Positions 8,375-17,535 of a stretch of DNA of 62,249 bases are shown here, piece by piece. This stretch comes from Myxococcota bacterium. GTDB lineage: Bacteria; Myxococcota_A; Polyangia; JAAYKL01. The DNA lies in assembly GCA_028278265.1 (NCBI GenBank), contig JANQET010000044.1, positions 1 to 62,249 of the forward strand, written 5' to 3'. The notes under the pieces are model-generated. The model saw nothing but the letters and a program-made list of their open reading frames with translations, ran no database searches and was not told the origin of the DNA. How positions within the stretch are numbered: position 1 is the first letter of the stretch; every line of letters starts with the position of its first letter. The translations under genes and the position numbers were made by a program.

Positions 8375-9724
8375 CTACCAAGTACCGATGGTCATGCGAA
8401 ACTTGCCGGTGGCCAGGTCGAAGACGTGCAACCAGGTCCAAATGGAAACGAACACCTGACGATTCGAAACGACAATTGAGCTCACATCACCGGTGTCCGA
8501 CTTGGGAACCGCCACGTCCCACAGATTTCTCCCCGTGGCCGCATCGAGACAGGTCACCCGCCAGCCGGCATCCGAGTTCTTCATCTCATAGGCAAACAGC
8601 ACCCGCCCCATGCCGAGGGTACCGGTTTTCGGCGTGCCCTCATCCACAGTGAGCGGATTGACTGCGGGAATGTTGGTCACCCAGTGAACCGTCGCAGAAA
8701 TGTTCCGGCTGTGTGTGGCTCCACGCCTCCCTTTTTTACCGTCATCTTTGATCGCCGTATATGCGGCGGCCGTTGGAATCTGAGTACCCGGAGTGCGGTA
8801 ACCCACCGCGACAGTCGTCCCGCTCCCGGTGTCTTTGAGAACATAGTCGGCGTACAGTCCGTTGACCTTGGGCATCGGTTCCCGGCCAAAGGGAAACCGC
8901 TGCAGTTTTTGGGTTCCCATGGTGCTGCCGTCCTTTTCGGTGGACCACGCCCCCACGCAAGGGGACTTGGGATCCGCCTTTCCCGCAGGGGTCAGCTTGC
9001 CGGTGGTCAGGGCAATCGTCAGTGCGCGCTTGTCCTTGGTTTCCACCCGGGCAAAGCCCTGGCCTGCGCCGCACATCCGCGCGACCCGCTCGCCGATCAC
9101 CGCCTGCCAGGTCTTTTGACCGGTGGCCGGTAAATACCCGCGGAGCATCCCCAGGGGATCGGCGATGAGCAGTGTATTGCCCACCAGCGCGACCCTCGAA
9201 TCGGACGATTGGGAGATGTCGCTGATCTGCTCCGTGCGCCACAACTGCTTTCCACTGACTGCGTCAAATGCAGCGACGTGCTCGGTGTGGTCCGAGGAGG
9301 AGAGATTGAACAATCGCACGCGGCCGATCGGATCGGCGATTTGATCCCCATTGAGATCGAGCAACATCGGTTGGGAGTAGCCCACCCACTGCAGCTTCTC
9401 ACCGGCCAACGACGAGAGCGTGCCGGAAAGACCATCGCCGGATAATTGACCGCTCGTCCGCAGGGCGTTGATCAGCACGATACCACCGATGAGTAGCGGC
9501 AGCCCGAACGACATCAAGTAGATCATCCAGGTCGAGCGCTGAGAAGGTACATAAATAGCAGGAGCGGGCGGTGGTGCTTGAGGGTTTGCCCGGACAACCC
9601 TTTTCTTGCCCACCTGAATCGGCGACACCGAGCCGCAGTACTCACACTTCGCCTCCGCTGCCTGGGGATCCACCTTCAGTCTGGCCCCGCATTCCGGGCA
9701 CTTGGCTTGAACCAGTTTCGTCAT
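8375..9724 (-). CDS. Membrane-anchored beta-propeller protein with N-terminal zinc ribbon
   Basis: 449 residues. Residues 8-31 hold a zinc ribbon (C-P-E-C ... C-E-Y-C), followed by a Pro-rich segment, one membrane helix at about 67-87 and a large extracytoplasmic domain. The latter contains PQQ-like propeller repeats (A-F-D-A-V-S-G-K-Q-L-W and C-L-D-A-A-T-G-R-N-L-W). The topology places the zinc ribbon in the cytoplasm and the propeller outside. No quinoprotein dehydrogenase active site is apparent, so the propeller is likely a binding scaffold. Start at ATG 9724 with GAGGAG upstream. The combination looks like an envelope scaffold or sensor; function unknown. Confidence 0.7.
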   Translation of the reverse strand: MTKLVQAKCPECGARLKVDPQAAEAKCEYCGSVSPIQVGKKRVVRANPQAPPPAPAIYVPSQRSTWMIYLMSFGLPLLIGGIVLINALRTSGQLSGDGLSGTLSSLAGEKLQWVGYSQPMLLDLNGDQIADPIGRVRLFNLSSSDHTEHVAAFDAVSGKQLWRTEQISDISQSSDSRVALVGNTLLIADPLGMLRGYLPATGQKTWQAVIGERVARMCGAGQGFARVETKDKRALTIALTTGKLTPAGKADPKSPCVGAWSTEKDGSTMGTQKLQRFPFGREPMPKVNGLYADYVLKDTGSGTTVAVGYRTPGTQIPTAAAYTAIKDDGKKGRRGATHSRNISATVHWVTNIPAVNPLTVDEGTPKTGTLGMGRVLFAYEMKNSDAGWRVTCLDAATGRNLWDVAVPKSDTGDVSSIVVSNRQVFVSIWTWLHVFDLATGKFRMTIGTW

Positions 9725-9813
9725 CACCGCTCCTCTAGTTAAATCTCAATTAATCATCTGCATTCCGATTATCACTCACAATGGGATTATAATCGAGACC
9801 GTACTTTTGACAT

Positions 9814-12201
9814 TCACGTGCGCTCTTTTAACACCCAGACTTTGGAGTGATAGCGAACGCGAATCTTGAATCCCCGAAACGAGGGCAACGTGGCCAATGC
9901 GGGAGGGCTCTTGCGGTTTCCCGCGGTCTTGATCAAGGTCACCTCACGTCTCTCAAATTGGTATTCAATGTCGAATTGGGCATCCCCTGTACTCCAGTTC
10001 CGTGGGTATCGGCGATCGAGCCAGGCGCGGGTCGGCTCCGGGAGATTGGCTGCTAGGAGATCATCTCCGCTCAACAGGGTCAAATCATCACCGCTGGTCA
10101 CCCCCAACTCCTCCAGGCGTTGGTCCACCCATTGCCGGGTTTCTGGAATTCGAGCAATGTTGGTCCAGGCACCGGCATCCAAGTCCGCATCGACGAGTCC
10201 GGCGAGCCGCAGCCGTCGAAAAAGACGAACCGCGTGGAGTCGAGCATTTGTTTTTTCCAGGGACTGGGCAAAGATGCGTCCCCGAAGAAACAGCTCGGCG
10301 ATGGCCTTGCGGGCCAGCGGCCCCTGCGGAACTGTCTCCCGGGCGTCGATCACCCGACCCGCGTACACCCGTTCGGCAGTGGCAATGACTCTTCCCCGTT
10401 CGAGGGTTACCTGACCGATCGTTTCGCGACCCAGTTCCAGTTCGACCAGCAGGTTCAACGGCACCGGCATGGCCAGGGCGGCGAAAATACTGGTTTTGCG
10501 ATACCCCTGTCCCACGGCCATGCTCTTGAGCACGGCGATCGCTTCGGTCTTGGTCTCGTCCACGGCGCTGTTCTTGGCGAGCTGAATCTCCGTTCCCCCA
10601 TTGCCCCAGAAAACCCGCCCCCGCCGCCGTCGCGCCAGATAGACGCACCGGGGATCGGCCAGCAGCGCCGCTCGGCCCAAGGCGCGTCGATCGATAGTCT
10701 CTTTGGCACTTCCCATGCCGGACAATTCGAATGCCCCCCGCAATCGGCGCCGTATCGCCCGAGCCTCCTCCAATACAACCCGGTTCAGCCCGTGCCGTTT
10801 GGGTTCCCCGGCGCGCATGGCCAGGATCGACGCTGTGGCATCGCACCCACCGATTCTCAAATCATCCGCTTCGTCGGACGGCCGCCGGTCAGAGGTGAAC
10901 AGTGCTCGACTCACCGAGCCCACGGCGACCAGATCGATCGCCTCCTCGAGGCATCCCTGCTTTTCGGCTTCGACGAGCAGTCCGCCGAGCGGGGCGTCGA
11001 TCGGCAGGCCGAACAGACGCTCTCCCCGGGGGGTAATCCCCCCAGCCGAATCGATCGCGCCGAGCACCTGCAGATCCTCCCGCGCCGAATCGACCGCATA
11101 GTCTTTGGGCGGATCCAAAAACGGCAACCCGGCAAAATCGACCCGACAGGCCGCTGCCGCGAGAACCAGAGGACCGAGCGCCTCGCGATAGATCTCGGCA
11201 TGGGTCTGTTTCTCGAGGATTGCCTCCTTGCTCCACAGGCGATAGCAGACGCCCGCTGCGGTGCGTCCCGCCCGACCGGCCCGCTGATCCGCGGAGTCCT
11301 CGGCCACCGGCACCAGGGTGAGTACCCCCCGACCGTTGTGGTACCGCGTCCGGCGCACCAGACCCGAATCGATAACCGTGCCGATGCGGGGAATCGTGAT
11401 GGAGGTTTCGGCGACATTGGTGGCGAGAACGACCCGGCGACGAGAGCTGGGCTCGAAGACGCGACTCTGGTGTTTGAGAGAGAGTCCCCCGTGCAGTTCG
11501 AGCAAATCGAATTCGGCTCGCTTGCGCAGCCGTTCGGACACCCGGGTGATCTCCGCTTTTCCGGGCAGAAACACCAGCACGTCCCCCGTTTCTTCGGCAA
11601 CGCGATCCAACGCACCGCTGACCCGCTGCTCCAGCTGGCGGGGATCCGGCAATAAGGTCTGTTGGGGAAAGTATTTCACCTCCACCGGAAAGACCCGTCC
11701 TTCCGCGTGAAGATGGCGCCCCTGGATGTGTTTGGCGATTCGCTTCGCCTCGATGGTGGCCGACATGATGATCAACCGGCCTAAATAGCGCTGCAGAAAG
11801 ACGGCCAGCAGCAGGTCCGTGTCCAGTCGCCGCTCGTGAAACTCGTCGATGATGAGTGTGTCGTAGGGCGCTAGCGTTCCGTCGGTGATCCAGTTGAGCA
11901 CCACACCGGGGGTGGCGAAGAGAATCCTCGTCGCCGAACCGAACCGGTGATCATCGCGCACGCAATACCCCACCGCCCCGCCGAGCTCGACCTGCTCCAG
12001 CTCGGCCACCCTTTTGGCCAACCCGCGACAGGCCACTCGCCGCGGTTCGATCACCAACACATTGCCCCGCTTTGCACACCACCGGGGCACTTGGGTGGAT
12101 TTCCCCGATCCGGTAGGGGCGGTGATCACCAACGGCAGGTCCTCGCTCAACTCGCGAATGGTCCCGGATAGGGATTCGATAGGAAGCGACTCGTCGGGCA
12201 T
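9814..12201 (-). CDS. DExH-box ATP-dependent helicase, HrpA/HrpB-like
   Basis: 795 residues. Motif I is T-A-P-T-G-S-G-K-S-T, motif II I-I-D-E-F-H-E-R (DEFH instead of the usual DEAH), motif III S-A-T, motif V T-N-V-A-E-T-S-I-T-I-P and motif VI Q-R-A-G-R-A-G-R. This is followed by the winged-helix and HA2 regions of DEAH-type RNA helicases. Length and domain order match HrpB (about 800 residues), but the C-terminal 100 residues do not show the usual HrpB ending, so HrpA/HrpB-like is the safe name. Probably unwinds structured RNA or RNPs in the cytoplasm. ATG 12201 is chosen; the frame stays open to 12237 and the ribosome-binding site is weak. Confidence 0.85.
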   Translation of the reverse strand: MPDESLPIESLSGTIRELSEDLPLVITAPTGSGKSTQVPRWCAKRGNVLVIEPRRVACRGLAKRVAELEQVELGGAVGYCVRDDHRFGSATRILFATPGVVLNWITDGTLAPYDTLIIDEFHERRLDTDLLLAVFLQRYLGRLIIMSATIEAKRIAKHIQGRHLHAEGRVFPVEVKYFPQQTLLPDPRQLEQRVSGALDRVAEETGDVLVFLPGKAEITRVSERLRKRAEFDLLELHGGLSLKHQSRVFEPSSRRRVVLATNVAETSITIPRIGTVIDSGLVRRTRYHNGRGVLTLVPVAEDSADQRAGRAGRTAAGVCYRLWSKEAILEKQTHAEIYREALGPLVLAAAACRVDFAGLPFLDPPKDYAVDSAREDLQVLGAIDSAGGITPRGERLFGLPIDAPLGGLLVEAEKQGCLEEAIDLVAVGSVSRALFTSDRRPSDEADDLRIGGCDATASILAMRAGEPKRHGLNRVVLEEARAIRRRLRGAFELSGMGSAKETIDRRALGRAALLADPRCVYLARRRRGRVFWGNGGTEIQLAKNSAVDETKTEAIAVLKSMAVGQGYRKTSIFAALAMPVPLNLLVELELGRETIGQVTLERGRVIATAERVYAGRVIDARETVPQGPLARKAIAELFLRGRIFAQSLEKTNARLHAVRLFRRLRLAGLVDADLDAGAWTNIARIPETRQWVDQRLEELGVTSGDDLTLLSGDDLLAANLPEPTRAWLDRRYPRNWSTGDAQFDIEYQFERREVTLIKTAGNRKSPPALATLPSFRGFKIRVRYHSKVWVLKERT

Positions 12202-12286
12202 GATTCCCGTTTTACGCTGCGACCCACCGCACCGCAACGGACAAAAAAGGCGTTGTTTATTCGATACGTATCTCTGGATCGCTGTC

Positions 12287-12315
12287 TTGACACTCTATTT
12301 TTCCTCCTCTATACT
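12287..12315 (+). promoter_or_regulatory. Near-consensus sigma70 promoter for the HEAT-repeat lipoprotein
   Basis: TTGACA (12287-12292), a 17-base spacer and TATACT (12310-12315) form an almost ideal housekeeping promoter. Transcription would begin near 12322, leaving a 5' leader of about 90 bases before the ATG at 12414. It is the clearest promoter I found in the window. Confidence 0.75.
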
Positions 12316-12413
12316 TATGACGACCAATTTAATTATAACTTACTGTTTTTATTTACATTTTTGTCATCGCACGCAACGCGCGCATGGCGCGCACAACGAC
12401 GAGGTGTGGATTT

Positions 12414-14249
12414 ATGAAAAGGGTAATCCTGTTTTCGCTGCTCTCCGTTATCGCACTGACCTTGGTTTTCACCGCCTGTCGCGACGAGGACGACGCCGAG
12501 TACTGGCTCGACTATATGTACGACCGTCCCTGGCGGGAGAAATCCCTCAAGACGCTCAATGAGATATTCAACAAAACCATGCACGAGAACGGGAATGACC
12601 TGAAAAACCCCAAGGTGCAGGAGCTGGTCCAGCTGATGGTGCCGGAGTTGATCAAGGGGTTCAAAGAGTTCAATCGGGACAAATTCAACCGTACTGAAAT
12701 CATAAAACTGCTCGCCCAGATGAAAGATCCCCAGGCGATCCCCATTTTCAAAGAGGGACTCAATCTCAAGGAGAGCGGCGATACGATGATGTTCGAGGTA
12801 TCGGCCAATGCACTCAGGCGGATGGCGGTGGAGGCGGCCCTGCCCGATCTGCTCAAGACCCACGAGAATATCAACGCTGCCCGGGAACGGCGGCGCGCAC
12901 CGTTCACCAAATCAGAAAACGAAGTGGAGCAGGCGATCATCTCGGCGGCCAGCCGAATTGTGGTCAAGAACCCCAATACCCCGCACAAGGCCGCCGTGGT
13001 CAAGGCGCTGTGCAGCATCGCCGAGACCTCTGATCTGAAACAGGAGCTGCGCCTCAGCATGAAAGCCCTCAAGGGCCTGGGCCAGATCGGGGACTCCGGG
13101 GCGATTCCGACTCTGATCAAGGGCATCGCGATGAAGGGCAAGAAACAGCCCATCGGCATGGGCCCGTTCGCCTTCACCTCGCTCCAGCAGATTCACGATC
13201 GGGACGCGGTGGTCGACGCGATGCTGAAATTCGCCAAGGGCAAGGACGAGAGTTTCAACGAGTACTTCAAAGAGGAGCGGGAGAACGACCTGATGATGTC
13301 CAATCCCCTCTGGTACGTGCAGGAGACGACCAATTTCTTTGGCCAATTGGCCTATCCCTCCAAAAAAGTAATCAATTTCCTGACCAAGGAGCTCAATCAC
13401 GAGGAACCGGACAAAATCGACGAAGCGGCCTCCAAAATCGAGGGGCTCGCCGTGACGTTCCAACCGGAAGGCTGGGCGATGATGCGCCGCAACTGGGCGG
13501 CGGTCGCCCTGGCCCAACTGGCCCACAAGCCCCTCCTCGACACCATCAAGACGCGCCTCGTATTCAAGAAGAATTCCCTCCAAATCAAACCCGAGGAAGC
13601 GGTGGGCTACATCCGGGCGCTCGGACTGCTGCAATATCCCGAGAGCTCGTGCAAAGTTATGGCAAAGGTGGCCAAGACCGGCGACGACTCCTTGCGCGAC
13701 AAGACCTATTACAACGCTTCTTTGATGTGCGGAACAGAGTTCACCAAGCCGATGAAGAGAGCGATCAAAAAGATCGATTGTGACAAGATCATCAAAATGC
13801 GCTTCCCCGACGGCGCGACCGAGGGGGAAGAGAAACAGGCGCGCAACGAATGCGATATCATGAAAAAGCGGATTACCGGATACGCCGATCGCATCGCCTA
13901 CGGGATCAAGTGCGGCAAAAACGCCGAGTGTCATCTGAAAACCCTGGCCGACCACTCCAGCGGAAATGCCGAGCGGGCGGTCTACTCCCTGTATCGCATC
14001 GCGAGAGACGATCCGGGCCAGCGGGCCAAAATCGTCAAGGCGCTCTCCGAGCATCTCTCCAACCCGGCCAAGCCGGCGCTCCAGGCATCTATTTTCGCTC
14101 TGGACAACTTGACCCCCAAGGGTGACGAAGAGCTGGTCAAACGCATCCAAGAGGTGTACAAGGAGTTCGCGCGCCAATCGACCTACAAGGATCGGGCGCG
14201 CATGCTCGAGGCGTTCATCGGCCACGTTCGCAACCGCGGCCGCGGCTAA
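12414..14249 (+). CDS. HEAT-repeat lipoprotein
   Basis: 611 residues. The signal peptide ends in F-T-A-C, a lipobox with Cys22. The mature protein is almost entirely helical, with recurring A-I-P-x-L/I, A-V-V-D and A-A-L-P-D-L-L units typical of HEAT/armadillo repeats. Such proteins act as protein-binding scaffolds on the inner or outer membrane. Start ATG 12414 follows GAGGTG; the frame is open to 12384 but this start places the signal peptide correctly. It is followed 12 bases after its stop by a tRNA gene, so processing of a shared transcript is possible. No partner is obvious nearby. Confidence 0.7.
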   Translation: MKRVILFSLLSVIALTLVFTACRDEDDAEYWLDYMYDRPWREKSLKTLNEIFNKTMHENGNDLKNPKVQELVQLMVPELIKGFKEFNRDKFNRTEIIKLLAQMKDPQAIPIFKEGLNLKESGDTMMFEVSANALRRMAVEAALPDLLKTHENINAARERRRAPFTKSENEVEQAIISAASRIVVKNPNTPHKAAVVKALCSIAETSDLKQELRLSMKALKGLGQIGDSGAIPTLIKGIAMKGKKQPIGMGPFAFTSLQQIHDRDAVVDAMLKFAKGKDESFNEYFKEERENDLMMSNPLWYVQETTNFFGQLAYPSKKVINFLTKELNHEEPDKIDEAASKIEGLAVTFQPEGWAMMRRNWAAVALAQLAHKPLLDTIKTRLVFKKNSLQIKPEEAVGYIRALGLLQYPESSCKVMAKVAKTGDDSLRDKTYYNASLMCGTEFTKPMKRAIKKIDCDKIIKMRFPDGATEGEEKQARNECDIMKKRITGYADRIAYGIKCGKNAECHLKTLADHSSGNAERAVYSLYRIARDDPGQRAKIVKALSEHLSNPAKPALQASIFALDNLTPKGDEELVKRIQEVYKEFARQSTYKDRARMLEAFIGHVRNRGRG

Positions 14250-14261
14250 CGGCTCGCAGTA

Positions 14262-14338
14262 GGGCGATTAGCTCAGCTGGATAGAGCGTCGGTCTCCGGA
14301 ACCGAAGGTCAAGCGTTCGAATCGCTTATCGCCCGCCA
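14262..14338 (+). tRNA. tRNA-Arg (anticodon CCG)
   Basis: A 77-base cloverleaf. The acceptor stem GGGCGAT pairs with ATCGCCC, followed by discriminator G and an encoded CCA. D-arm GCTC...GAGC; anticodon stem TCGGT/ACCGA around loop CTCCGGA, which gives anticodon CCG (codon CGG, Arg). T-arm AAGCG-TTCGAAT-CGCTT. It begins 12 bases after the stop of the HEAT-repeat lipoprotein. Confidence 0.95.
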
Positions 14339-14377
14339 ATAATCGACAATTGAGAAAAGACCTGGTTTCCGCTGCGG

Positions 14378-14447
14378 GGGAGGGCAGGCACGGATCTGGG
14401 AGGGCAGGCACGAGTTTGGGAGGGCAGGCACGGAGACCTGCCCCTAC
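14378..14447. repeat. Triplicated 20-bp GGGAGGGCAGGCACG unit ending in a palindrome
   Basis: Three tandem 20-base units start at 14378, 14398 and 14418. The last closes a palindrome with arms GGGCAGG (14422-14428) and CCTGCCC (14437-14443), followed by CCTAC. It has the same design as the element at 1775-1800 but different arm bases. The CTA provides the TAG stop of the minus-strand lipoprotein gene that ends here. The hairpin may act as terminator between the tRNA and the convergent gene. Confidence 0.75.
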
Positions 14448-15838
14448 TTGATGGGATCGACTTGCACCCAGAACTTGGTGTCGTCCCCTTCGTGGGATTC
14501 GACGAAGCCCTGAATCCAGAGGGTGGCGTTCTTGAACCGCTGCACATCGTTGGTCCAGCTGTTGTTGGTGACTCCGGCGCGGTGTTTCATGAACCAGCCG
14601 TCTTCCCCGTAGTAGTTGCGGCAGGCCCAGAACACCTCCGCGTCCAACTCCACATTGTCGCGGAGCTGGTTCCAGACACTGTCCGTCCCCACGTTGCCGA
14701 AATGGCAGTTTTTCATCATCCCGTAGTTCTGCTTGCAGATGCCGGCGTTGAACGCATCGCCGGTCTTGTTGTCGCCATACGGGTAATCCACGGTGAGGGT
14801 GTCGGTTTCCATCATGGCGGAGGCGATCATCTCGATACCGCCTCCGGCAAGGGTAATGGCGCGCTTGCGCTGGGACATCCCCTCTCGGATGATGCAGCCG
14901 CAGGCCGATCCGACCGACCCCCCGTTGGGACAGCTATAGCTGTTCTTGGGGGGACAGCAGCCGGAGACCTGGGGAGTGGGGTAGTCGGTGCAGGGCAGCG
15001 CCTGAACCGCAGCCGGCGAATCGGGAACAATGCACTGAAATCCCTCCCAACCCCAGCCGTCTCCATCCGGAGCGCCATCCGCATCGGCCCCCTCGCATTG
15101 ACAGGGGGGATAGCAGGTGCCGTCTATCTCGAATCCGTCCCCGATATCGGTGTCGGTATCGTCATCGAGCTCGCACCGGGGCAGGATCAGGGAGGCGATC
15201 GAATCTTCCACAATACAGGTGGCTTGGTATTCCCAACCGTAGCCGTTTTCATCGGCTGCATCGATTCCGGGCCCTGTCACACAGTGCCGGGCGCAGTGCT
15301 CCTCCTGGGTCTGCTCATCGACAACCAGAAAGCCGTCCCCGGTGAATGGGTTGTCCGGTGGTACGCACGCTATCGAGGCCAGCGCGACCGGTGATTCCGG
15401 CACGATGCAGGTCACTCCGGCCTCGTAGCCGTAGCCGTCCCCATCTGGATCGCAGATCGACACATCCAGCAGGCACGGGGGATAGCAGATGCCGTCGTTG
15501 ATATTGGGCATGAACCCCTCACCGGGGGTAATCGTATCGGTATCCGAGTCGCTGTCCCCATCGCTATCACTATCGCTATCGCTGTCACTATCGCTGTCGC
15601 TGTCACTATCGCTGTCCGAGTCGTTATCTGCGTCCCCATCGCTGTCACTATCCCCGTCCCCATCCGTATCCCCGTCAGTATCCGCATCCCCATCGCTGTC
15701 CCCGTCGCCGTCTCCATCCCCATCGGCGTCTCCGGACGGGCTCACGTCGTCGTCATCCGCCGAATCACCGTCGGCACAACCCGCCACCACCATCATCAAC
15801 ACGAAAAATAGGGGATACATCCATCCGGCTCTGCTCAT
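14444..15838 (-). CDS. Asp-rich-linker lipoprotein with CBM10-like cysteine modules
   Basis: 464 residues: lipobox V-A-G-C near residue 21, a low-complexity Asp-(Gly/Ser/Thr/Ala) linker to about residue 105, then three Cys-rich modules. Each has a C-x3-C opening (twice C-Y-P-P-C) and a G-[YW]-G-[YW]-E...C-I-V core. That core resembles family 10 carbohydrate-binding modules (G-W-G-W-E...C-I). A C-terminal domain of about 170 residues (starting near G-C-C-P-P, with K-T-G-D-A-F-N and Y-G-E-D-G-W-F and ending F-W-V-Q-V-D) recalls, from memory, secreted actinomycete and fungal proteins of unknown activity. Start ATG 15838 has GAGGT upstream. Probably a surface polysaccharide-binding protein or hydrolase. 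Confidence 0.7.
   Translation of the reverse strand: MSRAGWMYPLFFVLMMVVAGCADGDSADDDDVSPSGDADGDGDGDGDSDGDADTDGDTDGDGDSDSDGDADNDSDSDSDSDSDSDSDSDSDSDGDSDSDTDTITPGEGFMPNINDGICYPPCLLDVSICDPDGDGYGYEAGVTCIVPESPVALASIACVPPDNPFTGDGFLVVDEQTQEEHCARHCVTGPGIDAADENGYGWEYQATCIVEDSIASLILPRCELDDDTDTDIGDGFEIDGTCYPPCQCEGADADGAPDGDGWGWEGFQCIVPDSPAAVQALPCTDYPTPQVSGCCPPKNSYSCPNGGSVGSACGCIIREGMSQRKRAITLAGGGIEMIASAMMETDTLTVDYPYGDNKTGDAFNAGICKQNYGMMKNCHFGNVGTDSVWNQLRDNVELDAEVFWACRNYYGEDGWFMKHRAGVTNNSWTNDVQRFKNATLWIQGFVESHEGDDTKFWVQVDPIK
15532..15729. repeat. Hexamer-based low-complexity DNA encoding an Asp-rich linker
   Basis: Imperfect runs of six-base units (on the minus strand GAY followed by a Ser, Gly, Thr or Ala codon) encode the linker of the lipoprotein at 14444-15838. 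Such runs can change length by slippage and tend to misassemble. Confidence 0.8.
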
Positions 15839-16011
15839 CACCGATACCTCTTTGCCATTGGGGTGGCCACCATCAGACCTACTCCTCCAAACCGATCCCC
15901 CCTTATCCCCATTAATAATACGACATTTTACACGATAAGTAAAACGTTTTAGCCTCCGATGCCTCATCATCCGGTCGCTGCGGCGCGGCTCAAATCGGCC
16001 AAGGGGCCTAC

Positions 16012-17403
16012 TTACAGCGCCTGTTCTGCACCGAAACTGATTAATGTATCGTTCATCGAATCGTATTGAGCACCAATCCAATGAACGTCCCGCGCACCTG
16101 TGGCGATGCGAACCTCATCGAGCACCGCTTCGGTGAAGGTTCCCGGGACCGAGCCGTCCAAATCGGAGCAAAAGGTCACATCCGCCTGGCTGACATGGGT
16201 TGGGGAAGAGGGGCCGGCCGCCGTACCGTGCAGCTGGCCGTCGAGATAGATTTTCAGCGCCGTCGCGCTGTCCGTACCATCCCAGGTCGCCGTGATGTAG
16301 TACCAGGGGGTCGAGGTGTTGACCGCAATGTCCGCGCCGACCAGGAAGCTGTTGTCCATCCCGTCCGGGGAGACGACGAATCGCGCCTGGGATCCCCGAA
16401 TGTACAGGGTGAACGCCCGATCATCATCGATGTCCCACTTGGTCACCAGGTAGCGATACCCATTGGACGATGGGATCGAATCGAAGTGCACCCACGCCTC
16501 CACCGTGATGGCGCCGGTGATGTCGAAATCGGCATGGTCCTCGACGCGAATGTGGTCATCATCGCCGTCAAACCGCTGACCCGCCGCCATTTTGCCGGTC
16601 ACATCCCCATTGCCACGCTGTGCACCGTCATGTCCCCTGGCGGTCGAGTCCCGGTGCAGGCCGCTTTGACCCTCATCTGGCACGTCTTCGGCCAGATGCC
16701 ACACCCCGACGAAGTCTCCATTCCACACGGCGGTGGGGTTTGAATCCGCATTGTCCGAGCAACCGTAATATATCCAGATGCGATCCGTCGTTGACAGGCG
16801 GTCGATTCGCGGCACTTTGACCCAGATGAAAGAGTCCCCCGATTCGTCCCATTTTTCGATCTCGTGGGGCAGCAGCGTCTGATCGTCCCCGTCGTAGAAG
16901 CGCAACCGTTGCCCCGTGTCCCAAGTGTGGGTGTAATCGATTCTGCTACTATTGAGCCGCACCAGCACCGGCACATCGTACAAGTGCTCGTCTTGGTCGG
17001 CGCTGTTGAAGCTCAGCGGCATGCGCCAAGAACACCCGGTGGGGTGGTCCGAATCACTGTCCGTGTCCGCGTCCGTATCGCTGTCAGCATCCGCGTCCGT
17101 GTCGGCATCGCCGTCGGCGTCCGTGTCTGAGTCCGTGTCGGTATCGGCATCCGTGTCCGTATCCGTATCTGTATCCGCGTCACTATCCCCATCCGTGTCC
17201 GTGTCAGTGTCTGTATCCGCGTCACTATCGGTGTCCGCGTCAGTATCGGTATCCGAATCGGCGTCGGTATCCCCATCCGCGTCCGAATCCGCATCCGCGT
17301 CCCCCCCGGCCCCATCTGGTGAATCGTCGACTTCAAAGTTGACCGCACAACCACAGGCCAGCGCCAACGTGGTTACCACAAGTGTAATCGTGATGTTAGG
17401 CAT
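16012..17403 (-). CDS. Asp-rich-linker lipoprotein with DUF2341 and LamG/concanavalin-like domains
   Basis: 463 residues. The signal peptide ends A-L-A-C-G-C (lipobox Cys17 or Cys19), then a D-A/D-S/D-T linker runs to about residue 120. A DUF2341 domain follows (begins C-S-W-R-M-P-L, contains I-W-I-Y-Y-G), then a LamG/concanavalin A-like jelly roll ([20 protein letters not shown]). This DUF2341-LamG pair is common in exported proteins of deltaproteobacteria and suggests glycan or protein binding outside the cell. Start ATG 17403 follows GGGTGGGAG. The 5' end faces the acyl-CoA synthetase gene across 132 bases of AT-rich DNA that must carry both promoters. Confidence 0.85.
   Translation of the reverse strand: MPNITITLVVTTLALACGCAVNFEVDDSPDGAGGDADADSDADGDTDADSDTDTDADTDSDADTDTDTDTDGDSDADTDTDTDTDADTDTDSDTDADGDADTDADADSDTDADTDSDSDHPTGCSWRMPLSFNSADQDEHLYDVPVLVRLNSSRIDYTHTWDTGQRLRFYDGDDQTLLPHEIEKWDESGDSFIWVKVPRIDRLSTTDRIWIYYGCSDNADSNPTAVWNGDFVGVWHLAEDVPDEGQSGLHRDSTARGHDGAQRGNGDVTGKMAAGQRFDGDDDHIRVEDHADFDITGAITVEAWVHFDSIPSSNGYRYLVTKWDIDDDRAFTLYIRGSQARFVVSPDGMDNSFLVGADIAVNTSTPWYYITATWDGTDSATALKIYLDGQLHGTAAGPSSPTHVSQADVTFCSDLDGSVPGTFTEAVLDEVRIATGARDVHWIGAQYDSMNDTLISFGAEQAL
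17049..17300. repeat. Hexamer-based low-complexity DNA encoding an Asp-rich linker
   Basis: GAY-N3 repeats read on the minus strand, coding for the D-T/D-A/D-S linker of the DUF2341-LamG lipoprotein. Thr codons predominate here, unlike the Ser-rich linker at 31787-32130. Confidence 0.8.
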
Positions 17404-17535
17404 TCAAACTCCCACCCGGTCCTCAGAGATGACAGCCCTCCTATTGTACTATAATTTTTCGCGGAAAGATTCTTTTTGACCTCCGAGACATTGGGGATTA
17501 ACAGATTATAGGGCGACAAAAAAAGGACTTTGCCA

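Noticed and set aside
10120-11655. Long open frame opposite the helicase gene (similar ones opposite the 19637 and 12414 genes)
   Set aside because: Shadow frames of GC-rich coding DNA; no domain, no start signal, and the sense frames have clear motifs.
14262-14338. tRNA-Sec, in view of the selenoprotein candidate
   Set aside because: Anticodon is CCG, length 77 and normal arms; it is tRNA-Arg.
15489-15938. Ser/Val-rich plus-strand open frames opposite the Asp-rich linkers (also near 17000, 30600, 31850, 56850)
   Set aside because: They are the antisense reading of GAY-N3 repeats; no ribosome-binding site or signal peptide.
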